Assembly: GCA_017473865.1 (NCBI GenBank)
Contig: JAFUJB010000002.1
Coordinates: forward strand, 27,403 to 91,402
Length of the DNA: 64,000 nt
Reading direction: 5' to 3'
DNA from: Clostridia bacterium
GTDB taxonomy: Bacteria; Bacillota; Clostridia; Oscillospirales; CAG-272
Translations under genes and position numbers: made by a program
Notes under the pieces: model-generated
Told to the model about the DNA's origin: nothing
What the model saw: the letters and a program-made list of their open reading frames with translations, nothing else
Databases searched by the model: none
Part shown: one piece after another, positions 35,217 through 44,230 of the stretch
Layout of the letters: each line of letters begins with the position of its first letter
Numbering within the stretch: the first letter of the stretch is position 1

Positions 35217-35786
35217 TTATATTTTACCGAGAAAAAGGGGCATAACCTGTTGGCCCGACATTGCTTTTTCGAGTGTTTCGGGCAGCATTTCAAACTTTGC
35301 AATGAGAGATGAAGGTTTTTTGTCGGGGTCATCCTGATGCATCGGAACAAAATATATATTTTTCCTGCTTGACAGTTTTCCGATGTTTACGAGATTTGCC
35401 GACAATGCGTCGTTCGTTGCAAGAGCGATGACGAGAGGTTTGTTATTTCGCAGATGCGATTTTGCTGCCATAGTAACTGCTGAGTCTGTAATTCCGTTTG
35501 CAATTTTTGAAAGAGTATTGCCTGTACAGGGGCAGATTATCATAGCATCCGGACGTAGCTTCGGCCCTATTGGTTCAGCATCCTGAATGGTGTGGATAAC
35601 CTTTTTGCCGCATATTTCTTCAAATTTAGAGATATGATGCTCCGCCTTACCGAAGCGGGTGTCGGTCGAATACGTTTTTTCGCTCATAACGGGCAGAAAA
35701 TCAACTCCGCCATGCGCCATAGCTTCAAGTATGTCGAACGAGTGTTGAAGAGTGCAGAACGAGCCGCACATTGCGTAACATATCAT
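35217..35786 (-). CDS. dpaB: Dipicolinate synthase subunit B
   Basis: 189 residues. The flavoprotein-like fold is visible in YAMCGSFCTLQHS at the start, PCTGNTLSKIANGITDSAVTMAAKSHLRN (about 97-125) and PLVIALATNDALSANLVNI. SpoVFB/DpaB works with DpaA in the mother cell to make dipicolinic acid, the calcium chelator of the spore core. Its ATG overlaps the dpaA stop by four bases (ATGA), so translation is coupled. About 45 bp separate its stop from the pfkA promoter. Confidence 0.95.
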   Translation of the reverse strand: MICYAMCGSFCTLQHSFDILEAMAHGGVDFLPVMSEKTYSTDTRFGKAEHHISKFEEICGKKVIHTIQDAEPIGPKLRPDAMIICPCTGNTLSKIANGITDSAVTMAAKSHLRNNKPLVIALATNDALSANLVNIGKLSSRKNIYFVPMHQDDPDKKPSSLIAKFEMLPETLEKAMSGQQVMPLFLGKI

Positions 35787-36646
35787 AATGCTACCCCCTT
35801 ATAATAGGATAGTACGGTATCAGCGATGATTTTACCTGCGGTTACGGGAGCGACTTTACCGGGAAGCGAAAGTGCGAATATGACCTTTATGCCGATTAGT
35901 TTTGCGTATTCGTTGTCAACTCCTCCGGGGGAGGATGCAAGATCAATAATTACGGCATTTTCGTCGATATTATCGAGCACCTCTCTTGTTAATACGAGGG
36001 CGGGAACCGTGTTGAATATTACCGAGTTTTTGGATACGGTTTCGCAAAGGTCTTCAAACTTATAAGTTTTACAACCCTCTGCTTCTGCCCATGCAAGAAC
36101 TTCGTCTTTTCTGGCGTAGACGGTTACGTCTGCATCAAGCTTTTTGAGCGTTTTTGCGAGGATCTTTCCGATCCTGCCATAGCCGAGTATAGCACATTTT
36201 GCGCCGTTTACCGTAGTTTTCAGCTCATTCATCGCAATTGCGAGGGCTCCCTCTGCCGTCGGGATTGCATTATGGATGGCAAAACGTTCGGATTTATAAT
36301 AATCGAAGGGAAATGCACCCTTTTGCTTGAGCATTAAAAGAAAAGCGTCAGACATTTTGCCGCCCGCGACAATCATGTCTTTTTGGACGTTTTCGATTAT
36401 GTCGGTCAACAATATATCCTTGTCGCATAATGGACAAAACAATCTTACGTTGTCTGTTGTAAACGGGAGGGGTAGTATGACGAGCTTTGCGTCTTCCATT
36501 GCCTCGGGAAGCGATTGCGCTTGTTGTATGCTTGAATCTGTTTTTAGTCCGTAGACAACCGCATTGTATTTATTTTTTAACATTTCGTGTGCTGCATAAA
36601 GCTGTCTTTGGTCGCCGCCGAGCACACATATTTTTGTGTTATTCAA
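35783..36646 (-). CDS. dpaA: Dipicolinate synthase subunit A
   Basis: 287 residues. A Rossmann segment CAILGYGRIGKILAKTL (about 150-166) and an N-terminal half with VLGGDQRQLYAA match SpoVFA/DpaA. It dehydrogenates the dihydrodipicolinate-pathway intermediate with NAD(P). The start is TTG 36646 with AGGAG 9 bp upstream. The upstream region carries a SigK-like promoter, as expected of a late sporulation operon. Confidence 0.95.
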   Translation of the reverse strand: MNNTKICVLGGDQRQLYAAHEMLKNKYNAVVYGLKTDSSIQQAQSLPEAMEDAKLVILPLPFTTDNVRLFCPLCDKDILLTDIIENVQKDMIVAGGKMSDAFLLMLKQKGAFPFDYYKSERFAIHNAIPTAEGALAIAMNELKTTVNGAKCAILGYGRIGKILAKTLKKLDADVTVYARKDEVLAWAEAEGCKTYKFEDLCETVSKNSVIFNTVPALVLTREVLDNIDENAVIIDLASSPGGVDNEYAKLIGIKVIFALSLPGKVAPVTAGKIIADTVLSYYKGVAL

Positions 36647-36694
36647 TATACACTTCTCCTTTCAAAAGACCGTCATTAAGGGGAGATAACCCGA

Positions 36695-36722
36695 TATAGT
36701 ACGTACAGTCTTTATTTTTTGT
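36695..36722 (-). promoter_or_regulatory. Putative SigK-type promoter of dpaA-dpaB
   Basis: Minus strand AC at 36722-36721, 17-bp spacer, CGTACTATA at 36703-36695. The SigK consensus is AC-N16/17-CATAnnnTA, so there is one mismatch. The homologous spoVF operon of B. subtilis is SigK-dependent. Confidence 0.5.
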
Positions 36723-36796
36723 GTTTCACTGTTATCTGCTTAAAAAATATCACGCAAATAAAAGTTTCATTACAGTTTATGAGAGGGGGATTTGTA

Positions 36797-36825
36797 TTGA
36801 CAATAATAAATATAATTGTTATAAT
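36797..36825 (+). promoter_or_regulatory. Perfect consensus SigA promoter of miaB-mutS-mutL-tgt
   Basis: TTGACA, 17-bp spacer, TATAAT. It ends 78 bp before miaB. Confidence 0.85.
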
Positions 36826-36903
36826 ATTATAATAGCGAATACTGTTGGATAATGACGGCGGTATTGGAATTTCAGGTGTATTTTTTAAAAAGCGGAAGAA
36901 AAA

Positions 36904-38331
36904 ATGGAAGAAAAAATTGTTAATATTTCCCAAGAGGATATCGAAAGACAATATGAATATATGAGCCTTATGAAAGAGAGAACAAATGCAATCTCTCTTG
37001 AAAAAGGCTGTACTCCCAAAGTACACGTTCTTACCTTTGGTTGCCAGCAGAATGAGGCTGACAGCGAGTATATCGCGGGTATGGCACTTGAGATGGGATA
37101 TGAAAAGACGGATACGCCGGAAAATGCGGATCTGATAGTCGTAAACACCTGTGCTGTAAGGGAGCACGCAGAATTGAAAGCCCTTTCAATAACGGGACAA
37201 TTTAAGCATTTGAAGGCAAAAAACAGAAGCCTCAAAATCGGTATATGCGGATGCATGGTTACGCAGGAGCACCGCAAAGACGACATAAAAAATAAATATC
37301 CCTACGTAGACTTTCTTTTTGGAACGAATATGCTCTGGAGATTTCCCGAGATACTTAACGAGTCATTTGAAAGAAAAAAGAGATTGTTTTATTTTGACCA
37401 CGAAAGCTCAAACATCTGGGAAGGGCTGCCCGTAAAAAGAGAAAGCGGTTTCAAAGCCTGGATAAGTGTTATGTACGGTTGTAACAATTTCTGTTCATAC
37501 TGTGTCGTGCCTTACGTAAGGGGCAGAGAAAGAAGCAGACAGCCAAAGGATATTTTAAGACAAATCGAATGTCTTGCAAAGCAGGGATACAAAGAATTTA
37601 CTCTGCTTGGACAAAACGTAAACAGCTATGGCAAAGATCTCGGAACGGAATATGATTTTTCCGATCTTCTCAACGATATATGCGCTATAGACGGTGATTT
37701 TTGGGTAAGGTTCATGACAAGCCACCCGAAAGACGCGTCAAAGAAGCTTATTGATACAATTGCAAAGCAGGATAAGATAGTCAAGCACTTGCATCTTCCT
37801 TTTCAGGCGGGCAACGACAGAGTGCTCAGATTGATGAACAGAAAATACGATTCAAAAGGCTATTTTGAACTTGTGTCGTATGCGAAAGAAAAAATTGAGA
37901 ACGTAGGGCTCACCAGCGACGTTATCGTGGGATTTCCCACCGAGACTGACGAGGAATTTGAAGATACACTTGAAATGCTCCGTAAGGTAGAATTTGATTC
38001 AGTGTATTCGTTTATCTATTCACCGAGAAAAGATACCCCTGCGGCAAAAATGGAAGGGCAGATTCCCGACGAAACAAAGAAAAAAAGGTTTGCAAAGCTT
38101 CTTGAAGTACAAAACAGCATAACCAAAGACCTTAACAGCGAATACGTCGGAAAAACAATAAAGATTCTGGTCGAAGGCAAGAGTAAGACCGACGACGATA
38201 AATACACAGGCAGAAACGACAAAAACAGACTTGTTCACATTGACGGCGACGACAGCCTTGTGGGGCAGTTTGTAAACGTAAAAATTGACAAAGCCGATAC
38301 CTTTGCAATGTACGGTACGGTAATAAAATGA
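36904..38331 (+). CDS. miaB: tRNA-2-methylthio-N6-dimethylallyladenosine synthase
   Basis: 475 residues. An N-terminal UPF0004 domain has Cys ligands in TFGCQQNEAD and VNTCAVREHA. The radical-SAM motif YGCNNFCSYCVVPYVRGRERSR lies near 190-212, and a C-terminal TRAM domain spans about 415-475. It adds a methylthio group to i6A37 of tRNAs reading UNN codons. The ribosome site is GCGGAAGAAAA. First gene of an operon with mutS 16 bp downstream. Confidence 0.96.
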   Translation: MEEKIVNISQEDIERQYEYMSLMKERTNAISLEKGCTPKVHVLTFGCQQNEADSEYIAGMALEMGYEKTDTPENADLIVVNTCAVREHAELKALSITGQFKHLKAKNRSLKIGICGCMVTQEHRKDDIKNKYPYVDFLFGTNMLWRFPEILNESFERKKRLFYFDHESSNIWEGLPVKRESGFKAWISVMYGCNNFCSYCVVPYVRGRERSRQPKDILRQIECLAKQGYKEFTLLGQNVNSYGKDLGTEYDFSDLLNDICAIDGDFWVRFMTSHPKDASKKLIDTIAKQDKIVKHLHLPFQAGNDRVLRLMNRKYDSKGYFELVSYAKEKIENVGLTSDVIVGFPTETDEEFEDTLEMLRKVEFDSVYSFIYSPRKDTPAAKMEGQIPDETKKKRFAKLLEVQNSITKDLNSEYVGKTIKILVEGKSKTDDDKYTGRNDKNRLVHIDGDDSLVGQFVNVKIDKADTFAMYGTVIK

Positions 38332-38347
38332 ATGCGAGGAAAACAAA

Positions 38348-40936
38348 ATGGGTGTAACACCTATGATGCAGCAATACCTTGATATAAAAGAAAAGAACAA
38401 AGATTGCATAATCTTTTTCAGATTAGGCGATTTTTATGAGATGTTCTTTGATGACGCAGTCCTTGTTTCAAGAGAGCTTGAACTTACTCTTACGGGCAGA
38501 GATTGCGGTCAAGGACAGCGTGCTCCTATGTGCGGAGTGCCTTATCACGCTGTTGAAACTTACCTCGGAAGACTCGTTTCAAAAGGGTATAAAGTCGCAA
38601 TTTGTGAACAGACGGAAGATCCGTCGCAGGCAAAAGATATCGTAAGACGGGAAATCGTAAGAATAGTTACGCCGGGTACGGTAATTGAAAGCGAGCTGTT
38701 AACAGAAAACAAGAATAACTATATATGTTCTTTGTATCTTGACGGCAAGAGTGCGGGCATAACGTTTGCTGATATTTCAACGGGGGACATAAGCGCTACC
38801 GAAATTACGGGAGAACAGTATCTTGAAAGAATGCTCAATGAGATTGCGACGTATTCTCCCAAAGAGCTTATGCTCAACATAAAAAAAGAGCAGTGTATAG
38901 GTATATACAACTATGCAGTGCAGCGACTCAACGCATTTGTAAACGAAAATCAAGCAGACAGATATGAGCTTGCGAGAGCCAAGGGCGAGCTTATAAGACA
39001 GTTCGGCAAGCTTCCGACTGACAACGGCGACAACGTAAGCGATTCTATCATACGCTCGGCGGGAGCGCTGCTTGACTATATTACGGAAACACAGAAGACA
39101 GACAGCTCATATATAAAAGAGCTTAAAATATACCACTCCGGTCAGTATCTTGAAATTGATCTTAACACAAGAAGAAATCTCGAGCTTACCGAAACTATGC
39201 GTTCAAAAGAAAAGCGCGGCAGTCTTCTTTGGGTGCTTGACAAGACCAAGAGCTCGCCCGGTGCAAGACTTTTGCGTAAATGGGTGGAGACTCCGCTTGT
39301 CAATACCTACTACATAACCCGCAGACAAAAAGCGGTAGAAGAACTTTATAACGATTATTTCAAGCGTGAAGAACTCTCCGAATGTATGAAGAGCGTACTT
39401 GACCTTGAAAGACTTATGACGAAGGTTATGTACGGAAGCGCGGGAGGTAAAGACCTTAAGTCGATATCAGCCACTCTCGGTATTATACCGCAGGTAAAGG
39501 CGCTTCTTGCTGATTGTACAAGTGATAAGCTCAGTAGTATTTATAACGACATCGACGAGCTGACAGATATATATAATCTCATTGAAGAGGCGATAGTGGA
39601 AGATCCGCCGTTTTCAATCAGAGAGGGCGGCATAATCAAAAAGGGATACAACCAAGAGGTCGACAGATTAAACGACATTATTTCAAACGGCAAGCAGTAC
39701 GTAAGAGATCTTGAAGAGAGCGAAAAAGAAAAAACGGGTATCAAGAAGCTGAAGATTGGTTATAACAGGGTGTTCGGATACTATATCGAAATACTCAGAT
39801 CGAACACCGAGCCTATCCCCGAGCATTATATAAGAAAGCAGACCTTATCCAACTGCGAAAGATACATATCTCAGGAGCTTAAGGATCTTGAATCGACCAT
39901 ACTTGGCGCATCCGACAGAATCGCTGGAATAGAATATGAGATATTCCAGAAGATAAGGGAAACAATCGCATCTCAGGCAGACAGAATTCAAAAGACGTCA
40001 TATAGACTTGCATTGGTAGACGTATACGTCAGCCTTGCAGACGTAGCGGTTAAAAACAACTACGTTTGTCCCGAGGTAGATTACAGCGACGTTATCGAGA
40101 TCAAGGACGGAAGACATCCCGTAGTCGAAATGTTTGTAAAAGACAGCTATTTCGTGCCCAACGATACGACGCTTGATACGGGTAGAAACAGACTTATGCT
40201 TATTACCGGTCCCAATATGGCTGGTAAATCGACCTATATGCGGCAGGTGGCTCTTATAGTCCTTATGGCGCAGATAGGAAGCTTCGTACCTGCAAAAGAA
40301 GCGAGAATAGGCGTTGTTGACAAAATATTCACAAGAATAGGTGCATCGGACGACCTTGCGAGCGGACAGTCGACGTTTATGCTTGAAATGAATGAAGTCG
40401 CATATATTCTGAAAAACGCGACCAAAAAGAGCCTTATAATATACGATGAGATCGGCAGAGGTACAAGCACCTTTGACGGTATGAGTATTGCAAAGGCTGT
40501 AGCAGAATACAGCGCAGGTAAAAAAATCGGAGCCAAGACTCTGTTTGCCACGCACTATCACGAAATGACCTCTTTAGAGGGGCAGTATGACGGTATTGTT
40601 AACTACAACATAGCAGCAAAGAAAAAGGGCGACGAGCTGATATTCTTGCGTAAGATTGTAAGGGGCGCTACCGACGACAGCTACGGTATTGAGGTTGCTT
40701 TGCTTGCGGGAGTGCCAAATCCCGTTATAAAGAGGGCGAAAGAAATACTCAAAGATATTGAAGAGGGCGGTCAGACAGTTGTACGCGTTGTAAACCAATA
40801 TGAACAGGACGAGCTTTCATTTGACAGCATCTCAAACAACGAAGTAATAGACAAACTTAAGGGCATAGACCTTAATACTACTACGCCCATTGAGGCGATG
40901 GGCATACTTTTTGAACTTAAAAAAATGCTTGAATAA
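38348..40936 (+). CDS. mutS: DNA mismatch repair protein MutS
   Basis: 862 residues, normal. The N-terminal mismatch-reading motif lies in IIFFRLGDFYEMFFDDA (FYE at about 29-31), then connector, lever and clamp domains, then the ATPase with Walker A TGPNMAGKST (about 619-628), Walker B SLIIYDEIGRGTSTFDG and the dimer helix at the C-terminus. It recognises base mismatches and recruits MutL. It follows miaB by 16 bp and precedes mutL by 34 bp. Confidence 0.97.
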   Translation: MGVTPMMQQYLDIKEKNKDCIIFFRLGDFYEMFFDDAVLVSRELELTLTGRDCGQGQRAPMCGVPYHAVETYLGRLVSKGYKVAICEQTEDPSQAKDIVRREIVRIVTPGTVIESELLTENKNNYICSLYLDGKSAGITFADISTGDISATEITGEQYLERMLNEIATYSPKELMLNIKKEQCIGIYNYAVQRLNAFVNENQADRYELARAKGELIRQFGKLPTDNGDNVSDSIIRSAGALLDYITETQKTDSSYIKELKIYHSGQYLEIDLNTRRNLELTETMRSKEKRGSLLWVLDKTKSSPGARLLRKWVETPLVNTYYITRRQKAVEELYNDYFKREELSECMKSVLDLERLMTKVMYGSAGGKDLKSISATLGIIPQVKALLADCTSDKLSSIYNDIDELTDIYNLIEEAIVEDPPFSIREGGIIKKGYNQEVDRLNDIISNGKQYVRDLEESEKEKTGIKKLKIGYNRVFGYYIEILRSNTEPIPEHYIRKQTLSNCERYISQELKDLESTILGASDRIAGIEYEIFQKIRETIASQADRIQKTSYRLALVDVYVSLADVAVKNNYVCPEVDYSDVIEIKDGRHPVVEMFVKDSYFVPNDTTLDTGRNRLMLITGPNMAGKSTYMRQVALIVLMAQIGSFVPAKEARIGVVDKIFTRIGASDDLASGQSTFMLEMNEVAYILKNATKKSLIIYDEIGRGTSTFDGMSIAKAVAEYSAGKKIGAKTLFATHYHEMTSLEGQYDGIVNYNIAAKKKGDELIFLRKIVRGATDDSYGIEVALLAGVPNPVIKRAKEILKDIEEGGQTVVRVVNQYEQDELSFDSISNNEVIDKLKGIDLNTTTPIEAMGILFELKKMLE

Positions 40937-40970
40937 AATTGACTAACAATACGAAAAAGGGGTGAAGTGT

Positions 40971-42998
40971 ATGGGAATAATCAATGTACTTGACATTCAG
41001 GTTGCAAATATGATTGCAGCGGGCGAAGTTGTCGACAGACCTGCATCGGCGGTAAAAGAGCTTGTTGAGAATGCGATTGATGCGGGTTCGACCAAGATAA
41101 CCGTTGAGATCAAAAAAGGCGGCATTTCGTTCATCAGAGTATGCGACAACGGCAAAGGTATGAGCCGCGAGGATGTTCCCGTATGTATACAGCGCCACGC
41201 GACAAGTAAGATAAGCAATCAGTGGGATCTCGGCAAAATAACTACGCTCGGATTCAGAGGGGAGGCTTTGGCGGCTATTTCTTCGGTATCGAAGGTCAGA
41301 ATTATGACCAAAAGACGCGAAGATAAGATTGGTACGTTGATGATATGCACCCCCGGAGAAGAAGTAGCTCTTGCTGAAACGGGCTGTCCTGACGGTACGA
41401 CGGTTATTGTGGAGGAGCTTTTTGCTAACGTACCTGCAAGACGGAAATTCCTGAAAAAAGATATGACCGAAGGAATGGCAATAGCAAATATGGTCGAAAA
41501 GCTTGCATTATCAAGACCTGACATTTCGTTTAAGTTTATTTACGACGACGTTGTCAAGTTTGTAACGGCAGGCGACAATAAACTGATAAACGTTATATAC
41601 GCTTTATACGGCAGAGATTTTGCAAGAAAGATGACCAAGGTCGATTGGTTGACCGAGGGCGTAAAGGTATACGGATATATCGGCAATCCGGATAACGTAA
41701 AGAATAACAGAAACAGCCAGATAGTGTTCGTAAACGACAGATACATAAGAAACAAGACGGTGTCTGCCGCCATCGAACAGGCGTTTGATTCGTATATTCC
41801 CGAAGGCAAATTTCCTTGCTGCGTATTGAAGATAGACGTGCATCCGGCTTTCGTTGATGCAAACGTGCATCCCACCAAAGCGGAGGTTAAATTCAGCGAC
41901 GAACGACAGGTGTTTGACGCCGTATATACGACAGTAAGGAGCTCGCTTGAAAAAAGCGTAACAAGACCTGAAATTATTTCAGCAAAAGACGATTTTAACC
42001 TTGAAGAAAAAATTGAGAACAAAAAAAGAGAGGGAATTGATATAATCAATTCGTTTGTTCCCATTGAGGAAAAGTCTGAAAAAACAGTTCCCGAAAAATT
42101 AACGTTTACAAATGAAATGGATAAAACGTTAAGTACGTTTGAGAATTTTGGGCTTTTTGCTCCGCCTGTACAGCATAAAGAAACAAAACAGGAACAAAAA
42201 CAAGAAAAGGTATGGGATAAAGAAGAGAACTTTGAAATATCCTTGCCATTTGTTGAGAATGAAAATGAAACAAAAAAAGAGACTCCCAAAGAGCAGGTTT
42301 TAAAGATATCTCCCGATACGGTGCTTGATGATAACTATGGCGGAAGAAATGAAAGCCCGAGCGGTAAATATGTTTATAATTCTTCCGCAGAAGATAATGA
42401 AAAAGAAGAGCAGCTGCCTTTTTACAGAATAATCGGGGAAGCGTTCTATTCTTATATATTCGTTGAGATGGCGGATAAGGTGCTTATAATAGACAAGCAC
42501 GCCGCGCACGAAAGAATGATATTTGAAGAACTGAAAAAGAATATGAAGAAAAAGAAAGACGTTCTTCAGTTCCTTGTTGTACCCGAAAAGGTCGAGCTTG
42601 ACAGTGTTGAAAAAGCTGCCGTAAACGAGTTCTGCGACGAGATATCCGCAATCGGTTTTGAAATCAGAACCGAAGAAAACGGCGATGTAATGCTTTATGC
42701 AGTTCCTATGGGACTAAGTCTTGATGAAGCTATTGATCTGTTTATGTCCGTATGCACAAGACTTGCAACAGGCACGGGAAGCGCTGTTCTTTCAAAGGAC
42801 ATAGTATTTGAAAAAGCGTTGTATCAGGCATCATGCAAAGCGGCAATAAAAGCAGGCAGACCGGATGCTTACGAGGATACTCAGGCATTCGTAAGAAAGC
42901 TTATGGCATTGCCCGACATTAAATACTGTCCTCACGGCAGACCTGTTGCTTTTGAAATATCAAAAGACAGCATTGAAAAACAGTTTAAGCGTAAGTAA
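40971..42998 (+). CDS. mutL: DNA mismatch repair protein MutL (endonuclease type)
   Basis: 675 residues from ATG 40971, chosen for its AAGGGGTGAAG site; an upstream in-frame ATG at 40962 overlaps that site. The GHKL ATPase motifs ELVENAIDAGS, DNGKGM and GFRGEALAAIS are at the N-terminus. A 130-residue Lys/Glu-rich linker follows (about 330-465). The C-terminal domain has DKHAAHERMIFEE (normally DQHAxxERxxxE), CKAAIKAG, CPHGRP and a terminal FKR, which together mark the metal-dependent nicking MutL of organisms lacking MutH. Confidence 0.96.
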   Translation: MGIINVLDIQVANMIAAGEVVDRPASAVKELVENAIDAGSTKITVEIKKGGISFIRVCDNGKGMSREDVPVCIQRHATSKISNQWDLGKITTLGFRGEALAAISSVSKVRIMTKRREDKIGTLMICTPGEEVALAETGCPDGTTVIVEELFANVPARRKFLKKDMTEGMAIANMVEKLALSRPDISFKFIYDDVVKFVTAGDNKLINVIYALYGRDFARKMTKVDWLTEGVKVYGYIGNPDNVKNNRNSQIVFVNDRYIRNKTVSAAIEQAFDSYIPEGKFPCCVLKIDVHPAFVDANVHPTKAEVKFSDERQVFDAVYTTVRSSLEKSVTRPEIISAKDDFNLEEKIENKKREGIDIINSFVPIEEKSEKTVPEKLTFTNEMDKTLSTFENFGLFAPPVQHKETKQEQKQEKVWDKEENFEISLPFVENENETKKETPKEQVLKISPDTVLDDNYGGRNESPSGKYVYNSSAEDNEKEEQLPFYRIIGEAFYSYIFVEMADKVLIIDKHAAHERMIFEELKKNMKKKKDVLQFLVVPEKVELDSVEKAAVNEFCDEISAIGFEIRTEENGDVMLYAVPMGLSLDEAIDLFMSVCTRLATGTGSAVLSKDIVFEKALYQASCKAAIKAGRPDAYEDTQAFVRKLMALPDIKYCPHGRPVAFEISKDSIEKQFKRK

Positions 42999-43021
42999 CC
43001 GCATTTTTTAAGGAGTTATAT

Positions 43022-44155
43022 ATGGCTTTCAAGTTATTAAAGACAGAAGGAAACGCAAGAAGGGGCGAATTTGATACGCCTCACGGCAAGATACAGACCC
43101 CCGTATTTATGAACGTCGGTACAAGCGCGGCGATCAAGGGCGGCGTATCTACAATGGACCTTCGTGAAATAAAATGTCAGGTGGAGCTTTCAAATACCTA
43201 CCATCTTCATATTAGACCGGGAGACAAGCTTATAAGAGAGCTTGGGGGACTTCACAAGTTCTTTAACTGGGACGGACCTATTCTTACCGATTCGGGCGGC
43301 TTTCAGGTTTTTTCTCTTGCAAAGCTCCGTAAGATAACAGAAGAGGGCGTTGCTTTTCAGTCTCATATGGACGGTAAGAAGATATTTATGGGACCCGAGG
43401 AAAGTATGCAGATACAGTCGAATCTGGGTTCTGATATTGCTATGGCGTTTGACGAATGTGTTGAAAACCCTGCTGAATATCTCTATTCCAAGCGTTCGTG
43501 CGAAAGAACTACACGTTGGCTTGAAAGATGTATCAAAGAGCTTAACAGACTTAACTCTCTTCCCGATACCGTAAACCCAAACCAGATGCTTTTCGGTATA
43601 AATCAGGGCTGTACGTATCACGACCTGAGAGTTGAACACATGAAGCAGATTGCGGAATTTGACCTTCCCGGTTATGCTATCGGAGGGCTTGCAGTAGGTG
43701 AGCCTGCAGAGGTTATGTACGATATCATTGATACTGTCGAGCCCTTTATGCCAAAGGACAAGCCGAGATATCTTATGGGTGTCGGAACTCCTGTTAATAT
43801 ACTTGAAGCGGTACACAGAGGGGTAGATTTCTTCGACTGTGTAATGCCGAGCAGAAATGCGAGACACGCAAATCTGTTTACTTGGAAGGGTAAACTTAAC
43901 CTCAATAACGAAAAGTTCTTCAACGATCCAAGACCCATAGACGAGGACTGTAACTGTCCCGTATGCCGCTCGTACAGCAGAGCATATATTCGACATCTTT
44001 TTAAGGCAAGAGAAATGCTTGGAATGCGTTTATGCGTACTGCATAATCTCTATTTCTACAACGAGCTTATGGAAAAGATCAGAGAGTCGCTTGACAACGG
44101 TACGTTTGAGAGTTTTTATAATCATTATAGAGAAGTGCTCGAATACAGACTTTAA
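43022..44155 (+). CDS. tgt: Queuine tRNA-ribosyltransferase (tRNA-guanine transglycosylase)
   Basis: 377 residues. The substrate pocket DSGGFQVFSL, GGLAVGEPAEVMYD, the nucleophilic Asp region FFDCVMPSRNARHA (about 272-285) and the zinc-binding CNCPVCRSYSRAYIRHL (about 317-333) are all present. It swaps guanine 34 for preQ1 in tRNAs with GUN anticodons. AAGGAG lies 9 bp before the ATG. Last gene of the miaB operon, followed by two hairpins. Confidence 0.97.
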   Translation: MAFKLLKTEGNARRGEFDTPHGKIQTPVFMNVGTSAAIKGGVSTMDLREIKCQVELSNTYHLHIRPGDKLIRELGGLHKFFNWDGPILTDSGGFQVFSLAKLRKITEEGVAFQSHMDGKKIFMGPEESMQIQSNLGSDIAMAFDECVENPAEYLYSKRSCERTTRWLERCIKELNRLNSLPDTVNPNQMLFGINQGCTYHDLRVEHMKQIAEFDLPGYAIGGLAVGEPAEVMYDIIDTVEPFMPKDKPRYLMGVGTPVNILEAVHRGVDFFDCVMPSRNARHANLFTWKGKLNLNNEKFFNDPRPIDEDCNCPVCRSYSRAYIRHLFKAREMLGMRLCVLHNLYFYNELMEKIRESLDNGTFESFYNHYREVLEYRL

Positions 44156-44160
44156 AAAAA

Positions 44161-44230
44161 GGGATATGGGTTATGCCCATATCCCTGTATTATTAAAAAC
44201 GGTGTGTGGTTGCCCACACACCGTTTTTTT
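44161..44230. terminator. Two tandem hairpins between convergent tgt and Na/Pi genes
   Basis: 44161-44185 pairs GGGATATGGG with CCCATATCCC. 44197-44226 pairs AAACGGTGTGTGG with CCACACACCGTTT and ends in seven T on the plus strand. Confidence 0.82.

Noticed and set aside
41540-42289. Long minus-strand frame (249 codons) across mutL.
   Set aside because: It is Ser/Phe-rich because it is the complement of the Lys/Glu-rich MutL linker; no motif or start signal.
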